A DNA stretch of 64,000 nt, taken from assembly GCF_019279795.1 (NCBI RefSeq), contig NC_056744.1:1507492196-1507556195 (forward strand). Reading direction: 5' to 3'. The stretch comes from Protopterus annectens (lineage: Eukaryota; Chordata; Ceratodontiformes; Protopteridae). Both the position numbers and the translations under genes were made by a program. The notes beneath the pieces are model-generated. The model saw only the letters and a list, made by a program, of their open reading frames with translations. It was not told the DNA's origin and made no database searches. Position 1 is the stretch's first letter. Every line of letters begins with the position of its first letter. This document shows positions 22,441 to 31,519 of the stretch, piece by piece.

Positions 22441-23429
22441 GTTACTCACTTCTGAACAGTTTGTGGTTTGTTTGTGTTGACATTAGCACAGTCTGCTCAG
22501 GACAACTGGACATATTTCAGTACTGAGTATGCCTACCTACACCCTTGGTTGTGCCTGAATACACGGGTATATAGTATGTTTGGGTAGAGGTGCAGACCTG
22601 CAGAGAGCATTTTTATTATCATGTGATGTTTATCTGGCTGAACATGCAGAGTTGCTGTGTAGTTGTAGTGTGTTAGTCTATCAAGGCAAGTAGTCTGTCT
22701 GAGTAGCTCCCACCTGTGGGCATATCCAGATGGTAGACAGAGGTTAGCCAAGTATTCTTTGTCTGTGCACCACACCAGTCTTTTCAGCACCTGAACAATG
22801 GCATTGTCACAGGTGGTTGCTAGCAGTACATGGCTACATCCTTTGATATTTCTGTGTTGTACTCCTACATAAGGGCATGCTTGTGGAATTCCTTCTACAG
22901 CTATTTGCAGAGTGTGTAACAGCAGACAAGCTGATATGCCTGTGTGTTTCTGACTCTTCCAGGCCTCAGATACTTTCAGGTATATATTTGAACAGCCTCA
23001 GGGAAAGGTACATATACACCTGTAATATATTACAGACATTTTTCAGTTGAGACTTTGGGGGATTCGGAGCATATGTATTGCTACACCTTTTCTGATGTGC
23101 AAGCAGTGTCTAGTCTCACTTATTGACATTTTTCATTAAGTGTGATTCCCCACCTTTCTGCCTACTGTTAGTACATTTCACAGGGAGTCAGAGGGGCACA
23201 GCTAAATTTGTTTACAAATCAGGGACATCCCTGTAAATCAGTCACAGTTGGGAGGTCTGGCCTCTGACCTATTCAAATATGCCAGTGTTTATCCTGCTCT
23301 GATACTGTGTGGGGTTTGTAAGGTGCTACTGTAAAATTATTCCCTACTAGCACGGCTGGTTCTCTTTTCACAGTCATGTCATGTAGTTCCACAACACCTG
23401 CTGGTAAAGGGCCACAGAACAAGATTTGT
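22441..23429. other. Spacer between modules A and B
   Basis: No convincing gene. A minus-strand frame at 22533-22790 is open here but is closed by stops in Giant-2. Confidence 0.5.
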
Positions 23430-24010
23430 GTTATGCCATTCCTATTTTCCTTTTACATTCACTCATTGTATTGCATGATATATTTCTTTCAGCACCAAGT
23501 TATTGTATATCGGCTGTGGCTTAGTGGTACTTCATGCAGGCTGGTGAGTCCAAGGTCTGTTGTTCGAGACTGACAGGGGTATTTTATTTTGCTGCTGAGC
23601 AGTACAAGGGCCCTGTCATACAGAGTGACTAAGGCACTTTTAAGCAGTTGTAAGCGGGTTTGCGTGGGTTTGTGTGATGCTTAGCTAAGCGCACACAAGC
23701 TCACACTCGCTCACCCCCACTAACTACTGCTTAAAAATGCTTACTCCCGCTAAACCCCGCGCTAATTTCTTTTAAATAAAAGAAAATGAGGAGATAGGAA
23801 AGTGGTGAAAAAGGGGGCACAAAGAGGGCAAGACAGTAGGGAAACCAGCTCGGGATGTGCAGGACTGGTGTAGGGAAGGCCCATAGCTGCCCATTTCTTT
23901 ACCAGCAACAGCTGTGCGTATGTTCGAAATTTGGTGTGAAATTTGAAACCTTCCACTCCTGAAAGAGGGGTGAGGACAACAGAGTATGTTGTACTGCCAA
24001 TTATAATTAT
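23430..24010. repeat. Internal module B, second copy of module A
   Basis: Order and sequence repeat module A, starting at TTCCTATTTTCC and ending after the GAGAGGGG-type dyad. The distance between copies is about 1.6 kb. The duplication predates the split of Giant-1 and Giant-2. Confidence 0.8.
23515..23575 (+). other. tRNA-like segment (module B)
   Basis: A box TGGCTTAGTGG at 23517-23527 and B box TGTTCGAGACT at 23561-23571. Confidence 0.5.
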
Positions 24011-24016
24011 CAGTTT

Positions 24017-24035
24017 ACATGTCCAGCGGACATGT
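24017..24035. repeat. Conserved short palindrome
   Basis: ACATGTCC and GGACATGT flank AGC. The site is identical at 48128-48146 in Giant-2. Confidence 0.8.
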
Positions 24036-24385
24036 GTGCGAAATGGGCAGCTATGTATGGGGTGTAATTTTTTTGTGGTTACAGATTGCCCTTTTTTTTT
24101 TTTTTTCAGGTGAGAGTGGAATGTGAGGTAGAGGATGTAGGTATATTTGGGGAAGTAGGCTGGGGAGGTAAACAGACAAGACAAACAAGACGCATACAGG
24201 GGCGGAATTTGACACATGGGGTGGGTGAACACAATTGATGGGGAAGGTTGTTTGCAAATCGCAAGCCCATGAGCCCACAGATGGTAACAGTGGAACTGAG
24301 ATCCCCTCCCATGGGCAGTTGCCACTGCACCTTCACAGCCCCGAGGGTGGCTGTGCTGAGGGCTGTGTAGGACGGGCAGGCTCAC

Positions 24386-24634
24386 CTGAGAGACACGCCT
24401 CTCTCGCATCAAGCTGGCGTAGGGGACCCTTCGAATGGTGACAGGTGGCCCTTCTCCGCCCATGCTTGCAAGGGGGGGGATGAGCCCCATCCCCTGCAGC
24501 GCTTCCACCCGAAGGTGGCACAGGACCAACAGAAGAGGGGAGCCTGGGCTGGGAACTGGACCTGCTGGTGCCAGGTGCACTTGCCAACTGAGGAGGGACA
24601 GGTAGATCCGCTGGGACCAGCCTTCCCATACGTT
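24386..24634 (-). CDS. SANT gene 2, exon 3 (Pro-rich), Giant-1
   Basis: On the minus strand an acceptor (CACACCTAATCACAG) precedes 24634 and a strong donor CAG|GTGAGC follows 24386. One base is carried in from exon 2, giving an open frame ERMGRLVPADLPVPP, then Ser/Pro-rich sequence. A G-run near 24470 differs by an indel from Giant-2, so the last third is in a shifted frame in one of the two copies. The sequence is GC-rich compared with its surroundings, as expected for an exon. Whether a further exon follows (a candidate acceptor lies near 23965) is unclear. Confidence 0.6.
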
Positions 24635-25505
24635 CTGTGATTAGGTGTGTTTAATTGCAACATAAACAACAGCATTCCAGATTAGTTGTAACAGCATGCA
24701 GTAATATTCCCATTAACCAAACACACCAAGGTTCCAACAGTTGAACAGCAAGCATAACACATGCATATATTGAATGATAATGGATATTCCAACAGCATGC
24801 AGGGATGTTTGGTAGCAACAGGCCACCATGAATGTGGTGTTTGAACAGGGCACATGCATCAAAGTGAATGCAAATATTTATAGAACAATAGGACATATGT
24901 CCCAACAAATATTTAAGATTACACATACCAACTGAGGTGTGGAATTGCATGGTTTATGCACAAACAATAGGGTGTAGAAAACAACCTCAATTAACATCTT
25001 ATAATTACTTTTAGTCTACACTAAATTCCTAGTGACTGCAAGTGTATATTCCCTACATGTATTATTACACTTGCCACCATGCATTAGGTTGTGTAATGGG
25101 TTTGGCTAGTTCAATATATATACTTGACCTATATCTGACATACTAACTGTCCAAGATGCAGATGTTACTGCTACATATTTCTTGATTGCATTTATATTTC
25201 TTTATCTACATATCTGGATGTTTTCACATGACATTTTCACTTCAATTTGTACAGAACCCTGCATTTATTGAAGCACACTCACATTTCTGGGGAACATATT
25301 AGCATGCTACTCATGTGCCAGATTTACTTATGCATGCCAGCCAGTAACTGACTGTTGAGGACTGTATATATGCTTCACAGCTACTAGCACTTCCATCACC
25401 CACTTTAGATGGGACTGCAGAACTCTGGGTTGCCAGCACTTTTTAAAACAGTACTATTTGTATAATGCAAGGGTACAACAACATTTCAAACTAAGTGACA
25501 CACAC
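24635..25505. other. Intron 2 of SANT gene 2
   Basis: No gene recognised. It is conserved in Giant-2 (48782-49670). An open frame near the exon 3 boundary is discussed under rejected items. Confidence 0.45.
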
Positions 25506-25509
25506 ACAT

Positions 25510-25865
25510 TCCGGGTTTTAGACCTTTATTACTGACATTAGTACTTTTCCACAGGCTCACTCTTTTATTTGTTATAACAGTGCATATGGAAGACATATTC
25601 AAGACATATTATACCTTTATTAATAGGTTAGAACACTCTTTTTCAGGCTCACTCACTTATTTTATATGACAGTACCTGCAGAGATATTATTCCAGACATA
25701 TGTTACCTTTCTTAATGGGTTACTACACTCTTTTTCTGTCTCTCTGACTTTTTTTATGACAGTACATGCAGAGGATTTATTCAGGCCATTTTATGGCTGT
25801 ATTATTGGACTACAACACTTTATTTCATGCTCTCTCTCCTATTTTATATAACAATACATGCATCA
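25510..25865. repeat. ~90-bp tandem array
   Basis: Four imperfect units share TACCTTTATTAATGGGTTAC, CACTCTTTTTC and TATAACAGTACATGCAGA. Giant-2 has about five units at 49680-50105. The array lies in intron 2 next to exon 2. Confidence 0.85.
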
Positions 25866-25870
25866 CTAAC

Positions 25871-25939
25871 CTGCCTGTTGGCACAGCCTTAGCAGCCTAT
25901 CAGCATAGGCTTGCTGATTCGCAGCATGGTCACCTGCAG
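25871..25939 (-). CDS. SANT gene 2, exon 2 (69 bp)
   Basis: A tiny exon has an acceptor CATTTACTTTACAG and a donor GGCAG|GTTAGT. In the frame left by exon 1 it reads GDHAANQQAYADRLLRL, an amphipathic helix. Giant-2 has exactly 69 bp between the same kinds of sites and encodes GHAANQQAYADRLLRLRH. Equal length and preserved splice sites in two old copies support a real exon. Confidence 0.7.
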
Positions 25940-26031
25940 CTGTAAAGTAAATGAAGGGATATTGAGACATATCTATCTGTTATACAGAATCAATTATCAA
26001 TTCTTACATACTGCATTCCATGGCTACATAC

Positions 26032-26335
26032 TCAGTTGTGGGGCATCTTGCATCCCACGGGCCTCCTGTATCCATTGGTTCAGGCGGTCCTGCTTCCATC
26101 TCTTCAGGTCTGCATGGTGGTGACGGACATGCTCACCAGTGCGAGGAACACCTGTGACACTGGTGAGGTCATGAGCTAACCGGTTCCAAGCCTCAGCCTT
26201 GTACTCTGTCCCTTGGAACTGGCCCTGCAGGAGTCTTGACTCATGACGGTGGACAAGAAGCCAAACCATGTATTTCGACTTCTCGATGCCCCAACATTGC
26301 GCTCGGAAGCGTATACCCTCTCCTGCACCAGCCAT
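26032..26335 (-). CDS. SANT gene 2, exon 1 (second, distinct SANT/Myb-like domain)
   Basis: The frame opens at ATG 26335 (MAGAGEGIRFRAQCWG) and encodes 101 codons plus one base, ending at a CTGA|GTATGT donor (GTAAGT in Giant-2). The domain shows a trihelical Myb/SANT pattern: KSKYMVWLLVHRHESRLLQG, EYKAEAWNRLAHDLTSVTGV, RTGEHVRHHHADLKRWKQDR. It is not related closely enough to SANT gene 1 to be a simple duplicate. It is the best preserved frame of the element: Giant-2 keeps it uninterrupted at the same length. Exons 2 and 3 follow in phase. A DNA-binding partner of the transposase is the likely role, by analogy with other Harbinger elements. Confidence 0.8.
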
Positions 26336-26527
26336 TCTAACTGCAGATGTGAGCTACAATCAGTTATGGCGAGTATTCTCGGCTATGGGGCTTAAATATG
26401 CCACATTTACCACACTTTTTTGTGGCCGTTTTTGAGTATTCTAGGCTGACTGCAGACCTGCTTAGTAATGGTTAATCTACCATTTCTAAGTATATGTATG
26501 CTAACAGTGGCTGTTTCTCCTAAGCTG

Positions 26528-26590
26528 TCATGGCTTAGTGGTTCTGTACTTTGATTATGATGCATAGAATCCTGGGTTGGAACCTTGTCA
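26528..26590 (+). other. tRNA-like segment, right arm
   Basis: TGGCTTAGTGG (26531-26541) and GGTTGGAACC (about 26575) match A and B boxes. The Giant-2 B box is the better GGTTCGATCC. Confidence 0.55.
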
Positions 26591-26719
26591 TTCATTTTAT
26601 TTTAATACTGTCCAGACAGGCTAAGGGGTGTGGCTGCGTTTAAGGAACTTTACTCTATGTTGCTCCATGGTGCCCTACAGTGCCCTGGTTGGCACGGCGC
26701 GCATGTCCACGCAAACACA

Positions 26720-26880
26720 TTGTGCTGGTTAAAGTGCTATTATACTATGGGCACCTCTATTGCTCTGGGTAAAGTGCTATTAAACTATGGGCAACCCTAT
26801 TGTGCTGGGTAAAGCACTATTAAACTCTGGGCAACTCTATTGCGGTGGGTAAAGTGCTGCTTAACTGCTGGCAATTATAT
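26720..26880. repeat. ~44-bp tandem repeats, right arm
   Basis: About four units of the type GGTAAAGTGCTATTAAACTA with TGGGCAACCCTATTG. In Giant-2 the units read GCTTAGCTATGGGCAACTAT, so the motif core GCTTAGC also seen near modules A/B and the right end recurs here. Confidence 0.85.
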
Positions 26881-27010
26881 ATCAGGATCCTTTAAAAATA
26901 TATGTTTGGTTCACTGATACATTGGCCATTTCACTGCATTTTACTAATATTGTAATCATATATGTCAGGTATTATTTCATATACTGATTTAAAACATAAA
27001 TGAGAGGGGG

Positions 27011-27076
27011 AGCGGTAGGATTTGAACCGTGAATGCCTATTCTTTGTGCAAACACGCTACCATTATACTACTGCTA
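27011..27076 (-). other. tRNA-like segment near right end
   Basis: On the minus strand an acceptor-like AGCAGTA pairs with TACCGCT over six of seven positions, TATAATGGTAG resembles an A box and GGTTCAAATCC a B box. This is the most tRNA-like of the set, but the T stem is poor. Confidence 0.55.
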
Positions 27077-27480
27077 TTTGGTGTGGTTTGTATAAACATT
27101 CTTTCTTATGCTCTTCCATGTCGGAATTGCTAACTACCGCTAAGCAATGGGCACACCCGCACACACACGCGCAAATACGGGCAGCTATATCGGGTATTTA
27201 AAAAAAATAAGTTTAACGTTTTACTTTTTATAACTGTGATGGGGGTTTACAATGCCAAGGAGTGTGGTGTTGGGTGCAAGGACATTTGAGCGGACTCGCT
27301 CTTGTGTGTTTTACTTTTACTTTCCGATCACTTGCAGGGGCGTGGACATTTAGACTGCTCGGCAGTCAGACACGCCCCCTGCTTTCCTACACGGTCCTTG
27401 TAGCACTTACGGTTGAGTCAGCATGCCCTCATTAATATTCATGGCATGCTGATGTCATACCATTCAACTGCAGCCTCTGA

Positions 27481-27525
27481 GTAAGACTTATTAAGTCTTA
27501 CACGGAGGATTCATGAATCCGGGGG
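27481..27525. repeat. Giant-1 right TIR with GTAAGACTT palindrome
   Basis: GTAAGACTTA and TAAGTCTTAC form a 21-base dyad (27481-27501), followed by the terminal GGATTCATGAATCCGGGGG. Giant-2 keeps a longer version of the dyad. Confidence 0.8.
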
Positions 27526-27528
27526 ATT
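27526..27528. repeat. Giant-1 right target-site duplication (ATT)
   Basis: Matches ATT at 4176-4178. Confidence 0.85.
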
Positions 27529-28150
27529 GTGTAAGAAAGAATTATGTACCAGGAAGTAATCAACTCCACTAGCCACCCCTTCTAAGGGGCAAAGAAAGAG
27601 CAGTGAGTGTCACGTGGGTGTAGAATCCACCATGTAATGGTAGGGAAGAATTCAGCCAGCCATGTTAGAACTAGTTTATTATGCTTCTTTAACCTTGGGA
27701 TCCCATTAGGTAACTTATCCTTATGGATGTCTAAGTACTACATTGAAATCTCCTCCTATCAGGACTAGCGCCCTCAGGTCTTTCAGTGCATTTGCAATTT
27801 GAATAAATGGTTGTATGTCTTCCTGGTTAGGTCCATAGTAATTACCAATAATCACAGAACCATGCTGTGTATGGACTTTAGTGGCAACTCATCTGATGTT
27901 TTACACTGATTTTGTATTGCAGCATTGTCCAGTGTATGTCTTGAACTATTAATGTCATTACCCAATTAGATGCTTTTGTGTTACTGCCTGCTAAACATCA
28001 TCCTTTCCATCTCTTAAGTGCCTCTTTCACACTGACTTGTTTTAATTTAGTTTCTTGAAGACAAGTGATGTGAACATGGAGCTGCTTTAATTTAGTGTTT
28101 AAGCTTGTTGGTTTATACACTGTGTTTAGTCGACTGATATTCCTTGAAAT
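27529..28150 (-). pseudogene. L1 ORF2 endonuclease, N-terminal part (split by Giant-1)
   Basis: Minus-strand blocks HVHITCLQETKL, NYYGPNQED, ALVLIGGDFNVV and VDYFLVHNSFLH follow the order of the L1 endonuclease (LQETH, GGDFN, IDYFL). The domain stops at the Giant-1 duplication and resumes at 4175. Several stops and frameshifts are present. Confidence 0.85.
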
Positions 28151-28311
28151 AACGATAAAGTAATATCTTTATTGTAAGCTTGTGGCTAAATTCTATTTCC
28201 CTTCTAATATTCAGTACTGCTAAAACTGAGTGATACTGAGCATGCAGAAAAATTATCTGTAATGAATTAGTTTGCACAATAAGAGGGTCAGAAAAACACT
28301 CTGGAGCATAG

Positions 28312-28629
28312 CTCACAACCTCTTAGCACAAAAAATTTGGACAAAGCCAAAAATAATGGTGGGCCAAAGCCCCCAAAACTAAGGATACATTTTAAATATT
28401 GCTCTTATGAACTTAGAAAATTGCTAGAATAACATCTCTTGTGTTATCATGCATTTTCTGAAGGATATGAAGTCTGAAACTCAAATGCTTGTCATTATTT
28501 AGTGAATACAGTCCTCACTGATTTGCCACAAAAATTTAAAAAAAATCAAAAATTTTACCCGGAAAAGACCAAAACATATTAAGCAAAAATCTGGACATTT
28601 TGTGAAAATCTGGACAGTTTTAGAGGTAT
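28312..28629. mobile_element. MITE-like element, ACCTCT ends
   Basis: The left part (CACAACCTCT...TTTGGACAAAGCC) and right part (TCTGGACAGTTTTAGAGGTATG) match the element at 60905-61415, including the internal ATTGCTCTTATGAACTTAGA and TCTGAAACTCAAATG words. It is non-coding. It lies between L1 ORF1 and ORF2. Confidence 0.6.
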
Positions 28630-29399
28630 GCGCTGGAGTCTTATTCCATTCCACTTGCTTGAATAGTACTTACCATTGTCATTTAAATATATGCTACCTA
28701 TGCCAGCACTGTCTTACATTTATTTAAACTATGTTGCTATAGTATTCTATGAACTTACAGTTCTTAGTCAGTGCAGTTCCACTGGACTAAACCATTAAGG
28801 TTCATATGATGAGGGTATCAGTTTAATTAAACTCTGATTGACAAAGGTTGGAAGCCTTTGATTAAGTGGCTTCACACTTGACATCAGATATTAACTTACT
28901 TATGCTGAGATGTAAATATCCCCTCCACAAGTAACATTGCCCTAGATACTATAGTATGTTCAGAGATGCTTCAGTGCAGGTACAGTCTTTGTCATATTGC
29001 AGCATGCCTGCTTGCCCCTGATATTCCCTAAACCATTCATGGGGAAGTTGGGGAGGAACCAAGAATGCACCAAAAATAAACCAAAAGCAGAATATCTCTT
29101 GTAACTTGTGAGATATATCTAAACAGATAACTTAAAATACCATAGTTCTGATCAAGTGTTAGTCCTTCACTTTTCTTCCTCTCATAGGAAGTAGGTGATC
29201 CTTGGTACACCCAATACACAGCTAGTTAGGCCAACTAGGGAAATGTGGAATGTCACTGACTGTAATCTGTCTCCTCAGCAACCTCTTACACAAGTGCCAC
29301 TCCCCCATTCTCCTTGTCCATGCAGTCCAGCTCCTCCAGCACTGGATCCAGGCCAGCAAAATCCAATCCATAGTGTCTTTCCTCTCCACTTCAAAGAAC
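28630..29399. other. Interval between MITE and L1 ORF1
   Basis: No gene is recognised. Part may be the degenerate end of L1 ORF1 and the inter-ORF spacer. Confidence 0.4.
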
Positions 29400-30700
29400 T
29401 CAGCCATGGGTAAGAATCTATTGAAGTAGTGTTCCTCAAAATCTAAATGTTCCCAAATCTAAGATAGTTTTCTTGACTTCCTGGATTGATCCACCATCTC
29501 TGGAGAGCACTTAGATTTTTTTTTCTTCCCTGGTGTCTTACTGACTTCATGGGGGAGGTGAAAGCCAATGTTTGCATTTAACATCTCTGGTGGTTCCCAG
29601 TTTAGGAGGGGATCATACTTGCATGGACATTTTTTTTTATCTAATAGCTTCTCTGCTTTTACAGGACGCCAAAACCTGTTGTCACAGAGTCTTTTTTTAA
29701 CAGCCAGCATCACTGGGAACTTAGGTTATGCTATAAAACCTTGTTCCTTGAACCTTCTGAGGTCTAGGATAAAGCTCTTCCTTTTAGAAAAAAAGACTGC
29801 ACTGTAGTCTGGTACAAATCTCAGCATGTGGCCACCAATCCAACAGTTCTGCCCCATCTCCATAGTTTGTTGTAAGGTCTCTTCTCTGTATAAATAGTTG
29901 AGGAAGTTGAAGGATGTTTATAGGATAATATGGCTTCAAGACTGAGACTTTTGAGAAAGGTTTATGAATATTTATGAGATGGCAATGGATGTTGGTTTTA
30001 TTTCATAACTAATTTATGAGTAATATTTTAAACTGGTGTATTTGATGTTTGAATTAGTTCTGATGAAGTTCATTATGTTATAAGCAAAACTACTTAACCA
30101 TTTGTTTTATTTCAGTAAAAGATTTTGTACCATGCTATTCAGCATTTTTAGTTTTGTAATTTCGGGACGGGAAATACATTGAATTGGCTTGGCAGGTTAC
30201 TGAATCCCAACCTTCCCATCCTTCATGAAGTCCAATGATTCACAGGTCATTTCTCCTGTCATGATTTTCCATATCATCTATTTTAAGTTCTGTCTTCTTT
30301 TGCCAGTCTGACATTCCCAGGATCTGTTGGGAATGGAACTCAGCATGTCACTGTGATTAACTATGTCCTGGTGGTGTTGCTCATGTTTTTGGTGAAGAGC
30401 CATTACTTCATCTTTAATAGATTCACTAGTGTTTTAACTGTTTGATGTCCACTTTCACCTCCTGAATTACAGCAATTAAAGTAGAGAGGGAGGATTGCAC
30501 CAGTGAGTTGGCCATTGTGCATTTCCCACTGCCACTCCTGGACTTCACTTTAGGCTTGTCTGCTGTCTCTCCTGACATATTTGCAATCGTTGTGGTGTCC
30601 TTAAATCCACTAAGTCACACATTTACTTCTGTTGTCCACCTAAGGTCAGGTGAGTTTAGAAGCCATTCAGTTTATGTTTTCCATTGGTAGATGGATTCAG
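29400..30700 (-). pseudogene. L1 ORF1 relic
   Basis: LKIDDMENHDRRNDL near 30280 matches the L1 ORF1 RNA-recognition start (LEN..RRNN). Further on the minus strand a D-Y-S-A followed by KRKSF-like residues near 29800 matches the C-terminal domain core, and VKKRLCDNRF follows. It is heavily frameshifted. It lies upstream of the L1 endonuclease in the same orientation, so I take it as the same L1. Confidence 0.65.
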
Positions 30701-30719
30701 GAACCAAAAAAAAAAACTT

Positions 30720-31230
30720 TTTTTGGGAAACGGAATTCCTAAGCAGTTGCTAATGCACACACATACCTTTGTGTCCCTAAGTACACCAATGCAGTGATAT
30801 TCTTCAAGTTCAGATAAATGGATAAACTGTGTTTTTAACAAGTTGGAATTGTAAGAGGAATATAAGGTTGTCATAGGTAATGTGTACTTGAGCCTGGGCA
30901 TCATTATCTATATTGCACTGGCTTTTCTACCTTTCATTGAAAGCAGATGAGAAACTTTGCAGGCACCTTTATGAACTATATTGGTAATTAATTTGCTATG
31001 TAGATCGAAATTAAGGTTTTGATCTCTGTACATGAGTAACTTTGACAAGATTAAGTACAGCTATGCCATTAAAATCTTAAATAGTGAGATAGATCGGAGG
31101 CAGTTTTTTTTTTCTTTTGTGCCAAATAGCATAACTATATATATATATTTCTGAGTATAGATTGTCCAATTGTTTAGCATTTATCAATTTCAGACAGGGG
31201 CAAAGTACTTTTTTCCAATCAATATTTGAT
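30720..31230 (-). pseudogene. CR1-like LINE RT, downstream half (split by Giant-2)
   Basis: The minus strand has SNIDWKKVLCPCLKLINAKQ, resembling the W...NKL..N.KKT block after the RT catalytic site, then NLNFDLHSKLITNIVHK, resembling the LD..L.F..HI block. It is in frame with the RT segment at 51794-52190 once Giant-2 is removed. Confidence 0.7.
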
Positions 31231-31233
31231 AAT
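31231..31233. repeat. Giant-2 left target-site duplication (AAT)
   Basis: AAT precedes GGGCC and is repeated at 51791-51793. Confidence 0.85.
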
Positions 31234-31283
31234 GGGCCGGATTCATGAAGGCCTGCATGAAGTCTAAGAGTAGAGTAAGACTC
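31234..31283. repeat. Giant-2 left TIR
   Basis: GGGCCGGATTCATGAAGG followed by the AAGTCT...AGACTCC inner pair, as in Giant-1. Confidence 0.8.
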
Positions 31284-31353
31284 CATGCAGCCAACATATC
31301 CGACGAGCCATCCAGGAACAGCCGGCAGGGGCGTGCAAGATAGCTCCTAAAAC

Positions 31354-31468
31354 GGCTCTTACACGGACAGGGTTAGGATATGCAAATTACCTCATTTGCT
31401 GCTGAAAGGCATGCAAATGAGGTAAATGTGAGATCCAGGAAACCCAAACCTGTCCGAGTAAGAGCAGC
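31354..31468. repeat. Giant-2 hairpin 1
   Basis: GCTCTTACACGGACAGG faces CCTGTCCGAGTAAGAGC with only one mismatch. Inner arms carry TGCAAATTACCTCA and ATGCAAATGAGGT. Confidence 0.8.
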
Positions 31469-31470
31469 GT

Positions 31471-31519
31471 TATTTGCAGAAATGTACTCAGTTGACAACT
31501 GAGTACCGTTCTGCAAATA
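31471..31519. repeat. Giant-2 hairpin 2
   Basis: Same 49-base dyad as 4416-4464, with the inner GTACTCAGTTG arms intact. Confidence 0.85.

Larger units (their letters stand above)
4179..27525 (+). mobile_element. Giant-1: 23.3-kb PIF/Harbinger-type transposon
   Basis: This is a complete giant element with imperfect inverted termini (left GGGCCAGATTCACGAAGG; right end read inward CCCCCGGATTCATGAATC) and a 3-bp ATT duplication. It sits inside the endonuclease of a minus-strand L1. It carries a HARBI1-like transposase on the plus strand, two different SANT/Myb-like genes on the minus strand, a CR1-like LINE, two further LINE fragments, tRNA-like segments and several tandem arrays. Known Harbinger elements usually carry one nuclease gene and one Myb-like gene in a few kb, so size and content are unusual. 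The coding parts carry stops and indels, so this copy is probably no longer autonomous. Orientation is given by the transposase. Confidence 0.9.

Noticed and set aside
24095-24240. Plus-strand exon after the T-run and CAG
   Set aside because: The frame after the acceptor-like site is open in Giant-1 but closes within about 12 codons in Giant-2, and it lies antisense within SANT gene 2.
23762-24580. 272-codon minus-strand open frame, with a 284-codon counterpart at 47873-48727
   Set aside because: Alignment of the two copies needs frame changes in the middle, the frame runs through intron and module B sequence, and predicted exon 3 of SANT gene 2 uses other frames. The length is probably chance.
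24651-24950. Minus-strand open frame in intron 2 of SANT gene 2 (also 48798-49145)
   Set aside because: It is open in both copies but directly abuts the exon 3 acceptor, contains no recognisable domain and would replace a well supported splice site.
26528-27076. Functional tRNA genes
   Set aside because: A and B boxes are present, but anticodon and T stems have several mismatches and position 33 is not T in the best case.
4179-27525. Polinton/Maverick, Teratorn-like or viral giant element
   Set aside because: No DNA polymerase B, packaging ATPase, capsid or herpesvirus-type genes were found; the only transposase is HARBI1-like and the duplication is 3 bp.
29195-29413. Pro-rich plus-strand frame
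   Set aside because: It lies antisense to the L1 ORF1 relic region, and no independent support was found.
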